Assembly (NCBI RefSeq): GCF_001858025.1
Contig: NZ_LZQD01000002.1
Span: 637,421 to 701,420, forward strand
Length of the DNA stretch: 64,000 nt
Direction: 5' to 3'
From: Trichormus sp. NMC-1
GTDB taxonomy: Bacteria > Cyanobacteriota > Cyanobacteriia > Cyanobacteriales > Nostocaceae
Shown here: one piece after another, positions 62,424-64,000 of the stretch
Position numbering within the stretch: position 1 is the first letter of the stretch
How the letters are laid out: each line of letters begins with the position of its first letter
Notes under the pieces: model-generated
What the model was told of the DNA's origin: nothing
What the model saw: the letters and a program-made list of their open reading frames with translations, nothing else
The model's database searches: none
Program-made: the position numbers and the translations under genes

Positions 62424-62616
62424 AACAAAACTCCTTTTCTAACAGTAAATCATGGGTAAACTCAGTTTGCTTCCCCGTGTAGAATTTTAGAGCAATTGTG
62501 GATCTCTGCCCAAGCTATTCATTTTCATGCAATTTATTAGTATTTTTATACTAAATTAATGAACCATCTAGTTGCTGGACACAATATATTGATTTGGCAA
62601 TGTTTTTACATTTTTT

Positions 62617-62805
62617 TTAATCGTCACTTCTATCCAGATAATAGGTTAGCTGTTGCTGACTATTCTGAACGTCGGGTGAGGAATAGTGAGAAATGATAAA
62701 TACAGGTAGGATTAGGGTTACTAGAGCGATCGCAGTTCCCACAATGTCTGCCAAACGTTGGGAATATGTATCGGAAGAATTGGCAGACTGGCTATTTGAA
62801 TTCAT
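62617..62805 (-). CDS. Small single-span membrane protein
   Basis: 62 residues. A Ser/Asn-rich N-terminus of about 20 residues precedes one membrane helix at 22-45 (IVGTAIALVTLILPVFIISHY) and a short polar C-terminus ending RSDD. Such small proteins occur in cyanobacterial thylakoid or cytoplasmic membranes, but I cannot assign a name. The frame is clean and the composition is protein-like. No Shine-Dalgarno site is evident. Function unknown. Confidence 0.55.
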   Translation of the reverse strand: MNSNSQSANSSDTYSQRLADIVGTAIALVTLILPVFIISHYSSPDVQNSQQQLTYYLDRSDD

Positions 62806-63548
62806 ACAAAATTGTGGTTTGTCATATCACTTGTAGGTTCACTCTCTATAAAGAGAGTCTCAATACTATTTTAGCTATTTTTTTCGATAAACTCTGTAGC
62901 TTTAAAGAATCTCATCCAGTTTTAAAAGTGGCATACTGGGTTTTTATACATGACTTTTTTGTTACAAATAAAGTATCGAACATCTGCTACTTTATTTGAT
63001 GACTAATCTTTTTAGATAGTTTCTTCATCTATGTCAGGGTTGGTTAACATTGTGATCATGGTCACTGCATTATTAATTACCTTATGCATTTAAGTTGATG
63101 TTTAATAAACCGAGTTAATTGGGATGATATTTTTTGAATATAACATCTGTAAAGGCTTTTGGTAAGGGTATTTACGCCGTTTTTATTGGGTTTGATACAC
63201 TTTTTCTTTAGCTAAATCCACGTAAAAAATTTTTAGTATTGTCAATTGCTCAACTATAGATACACAGAAAGATCCCAGCATTCCGGACAATCAAAGTCAT
63301 AATATTCTTTCAACAAAATAGTTCCATCACCCAATCACATTTACTGTGAAGCTGTTTCGCGGCTTTTATTAAGTGATTGTTACCAAAAGTATTTCCGGAT
63401 TTAAATTTTTTAGCCTAGGGATTATTACTGTTTTTTTTGTCAATCTCTATATAAGTCGATAAAGAACATCCAGATGGTAGATCTTTGCTTACAGCAAACA
63501 ATTAGCAATTATGAGAAATAATCGCAGTTCCAGCTAGAGAAAGCGATT

Positions 63549-63575
63549 AAAAAACCGCCTTGATAATAGGGCGGT
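63549..63575 (-). terminator. Intrinsic terminator, minus strand, without visible gene
   Basis: On the minus strand ACCGCC and GGCGGT form a stem with a 10-base loop, followed by TTTTTT. No protein gene reads into it from the right within the window, so it may end a short RNA or a gene beyond 64000. Confidence 0.65.
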
Positions 63576-63618
63576 ATGCTTAAGCAATCAGAGGTAATCA
63601 CGGCCTACTTACAGCAGA

Positions 63619-63662
63619 ATTCAGGAGTCAGAATTCAGGAGTCAGGAGTCAGGAGTCAGGAG
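63619..63662. repeat. STRR array AGGAGTC
   Basis: About five copies of CAGGAGT/AGGAGTC with two AGAATTC-type variants at the start. Confidence 0.9.
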
Positions 63663-63816
63663 TAAAACTGGCGAATGTGTCTAGGTTTCAATTTTGATTC
63701 TGTACCTCATTGATCTGCAATCTGCTGTAGTTGTTGTGTAGATGGTTATAGTTAAGCCATGACTATCCACTATCCTGATTTTCTAGAGATTAAGAGAAAA
63801 TCATTTCCAGGTTAAA

Positions 63817-63922
63817 TACAGCACTTCCCGATGTTATGAGGTACAAGAACCCCACCCCCAACCCCCTAAGAGCAAGCGATGAGGGAGCTAAGATGTACCT
63901 CATAAGAGTGGAAACCGCTGTA
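63817..63922. mobile_element. MITE-like element family A, copy 3 (inverted)
   Basis: Inverted copy of the 106-bp element: starts TACAGCACTTCCCG and ends GGAAACCGCTGTA. Core variant matches copy 2 (CCCCCTAAGAGCAAGCGATG). Confidence 0.85.
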
Positions 63923-64000
63923 GTTATCCTGTTTAACTTTTATCCCTTGCCATAAGCACTCATTGGTTCTTTAATAAAGCGAATGTAAAGATGCTTAAAT

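Larger units (their letters stand above)
62806..64000. other. Gene-free right end of the window
   Basis: About 1.2 kb without a convincing gene. It contains a perfect hairpin at 62841-62858 (ACTCTCT arms, ATAA loop), a minus-strand terminator at 63549-63575, an AGGAGTC array at 63619-63662 and a family A MITE at 63817-63922. It may be the upstream region of a gene beyond the window. Confidence 0.6.

Overview
The window comes from a filamentous, heterocyst-forming cyanobacterium of the Nostoc/Anabaena/Calothrix group. Four things point there. It carries a kaiA-kaiB-kaiC clock cluster whose KaiA is the short Nostocales form. The next gene is a TolC-like outer-membrane protein that looks like HgdD, the heterocyst glycolipid exporter, in the same order I recall from Nostoc sp. 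PCC 7120. The octamer GCGATCGC (HIP1) is very frequent. Intergenic spaces are full of heptameric short tandem repeats (STRRs), a hallmark of heterocystous cyanobacteria. No rRNA, CRISPR array or origin was seen. There is one tRNA, tRNA-Val(GAC).

Layout. 1-0.33 kb: one MITE-like element nested inside another. 0.3-6.7 kb: a secreted unknown protein, a GT39-type membrane glycosyltransferase, about 49 tandem copies of one heptamer, and a large CBS/hybrid histidine kinase with degenerate receivers. 7.4-12.1 kb: kaiABC and the TolC-like gene. 12.4-16.8 kb: conserved small proteins, a photosystem II S4-domain protein, an SDR and a TPR-like membrane-anchored protein. 16.8-17.7 kb: tRNA-Val and a broken REP-associated transposase between inverted REP pairs. 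17.9-24.2 kb: cobK, a DUF1636 metal-binding protein, a beta-barrel protein, an RDD/pentapeptide-repeat protein and small envelope proteins. 24.2-26.4 kb: gmd and a GT4 glycosyltransferase. 27.3-29.8 kb: rubrerythrin, a membrane protein and an MFS transporter.

30-32.1 kb holds an overlapping AAA ATPase plus RloB (Toprim-like) pair that resembles AbiL-type phage defence. 33-37.5 kb holds the most unusual protein, a CRP-like sensor fused to a dead sigma-54-type AAA+ domain and a membrane polyferredoxin, followed by an RCK-pore-RCK channel with an odd selectivity filter. 37.6-39.7 kb is a three-gene minus-strand cassette of unknown function led by a TIGR04255-like protein. 39.8-52.7 kb is mostly housekeeping: ROK kinase, hydrolase, DUF4330, M48 protease, phosphatase, DUF2470, sdhA, a Uma2 nuclease, glcD and a GHL10 glycoside hydrolase. 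53.2-62.8 kb holds a PAS/GAF pseudo-histidine kinase with a phytochrome-like cysteine pair, a complete insertion sequence with 19-bp inverted repeats and a 5-bp target duplication, a LysR regulator, a GST, a TrpD-like protein, a degenerate metallo-beta-lactamase-fold protein, panD and ppa. The last 1.2 kb has no convincing gene.

Two themes recur. First, repeats shape the genes: STRR arrays supply stop codons and C-terminal tails for several proteins, and at least four palindromic or MITE families are present. Second, several proteins keep a fold but have lost catalytic residues (AAA+ domain, histidine kinase, receivers, MBL fold, alpha/beta hydrolase, TrpD-like), which suggests regulatory or binding roles. 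Assignments come from reading the sequence without database searches.
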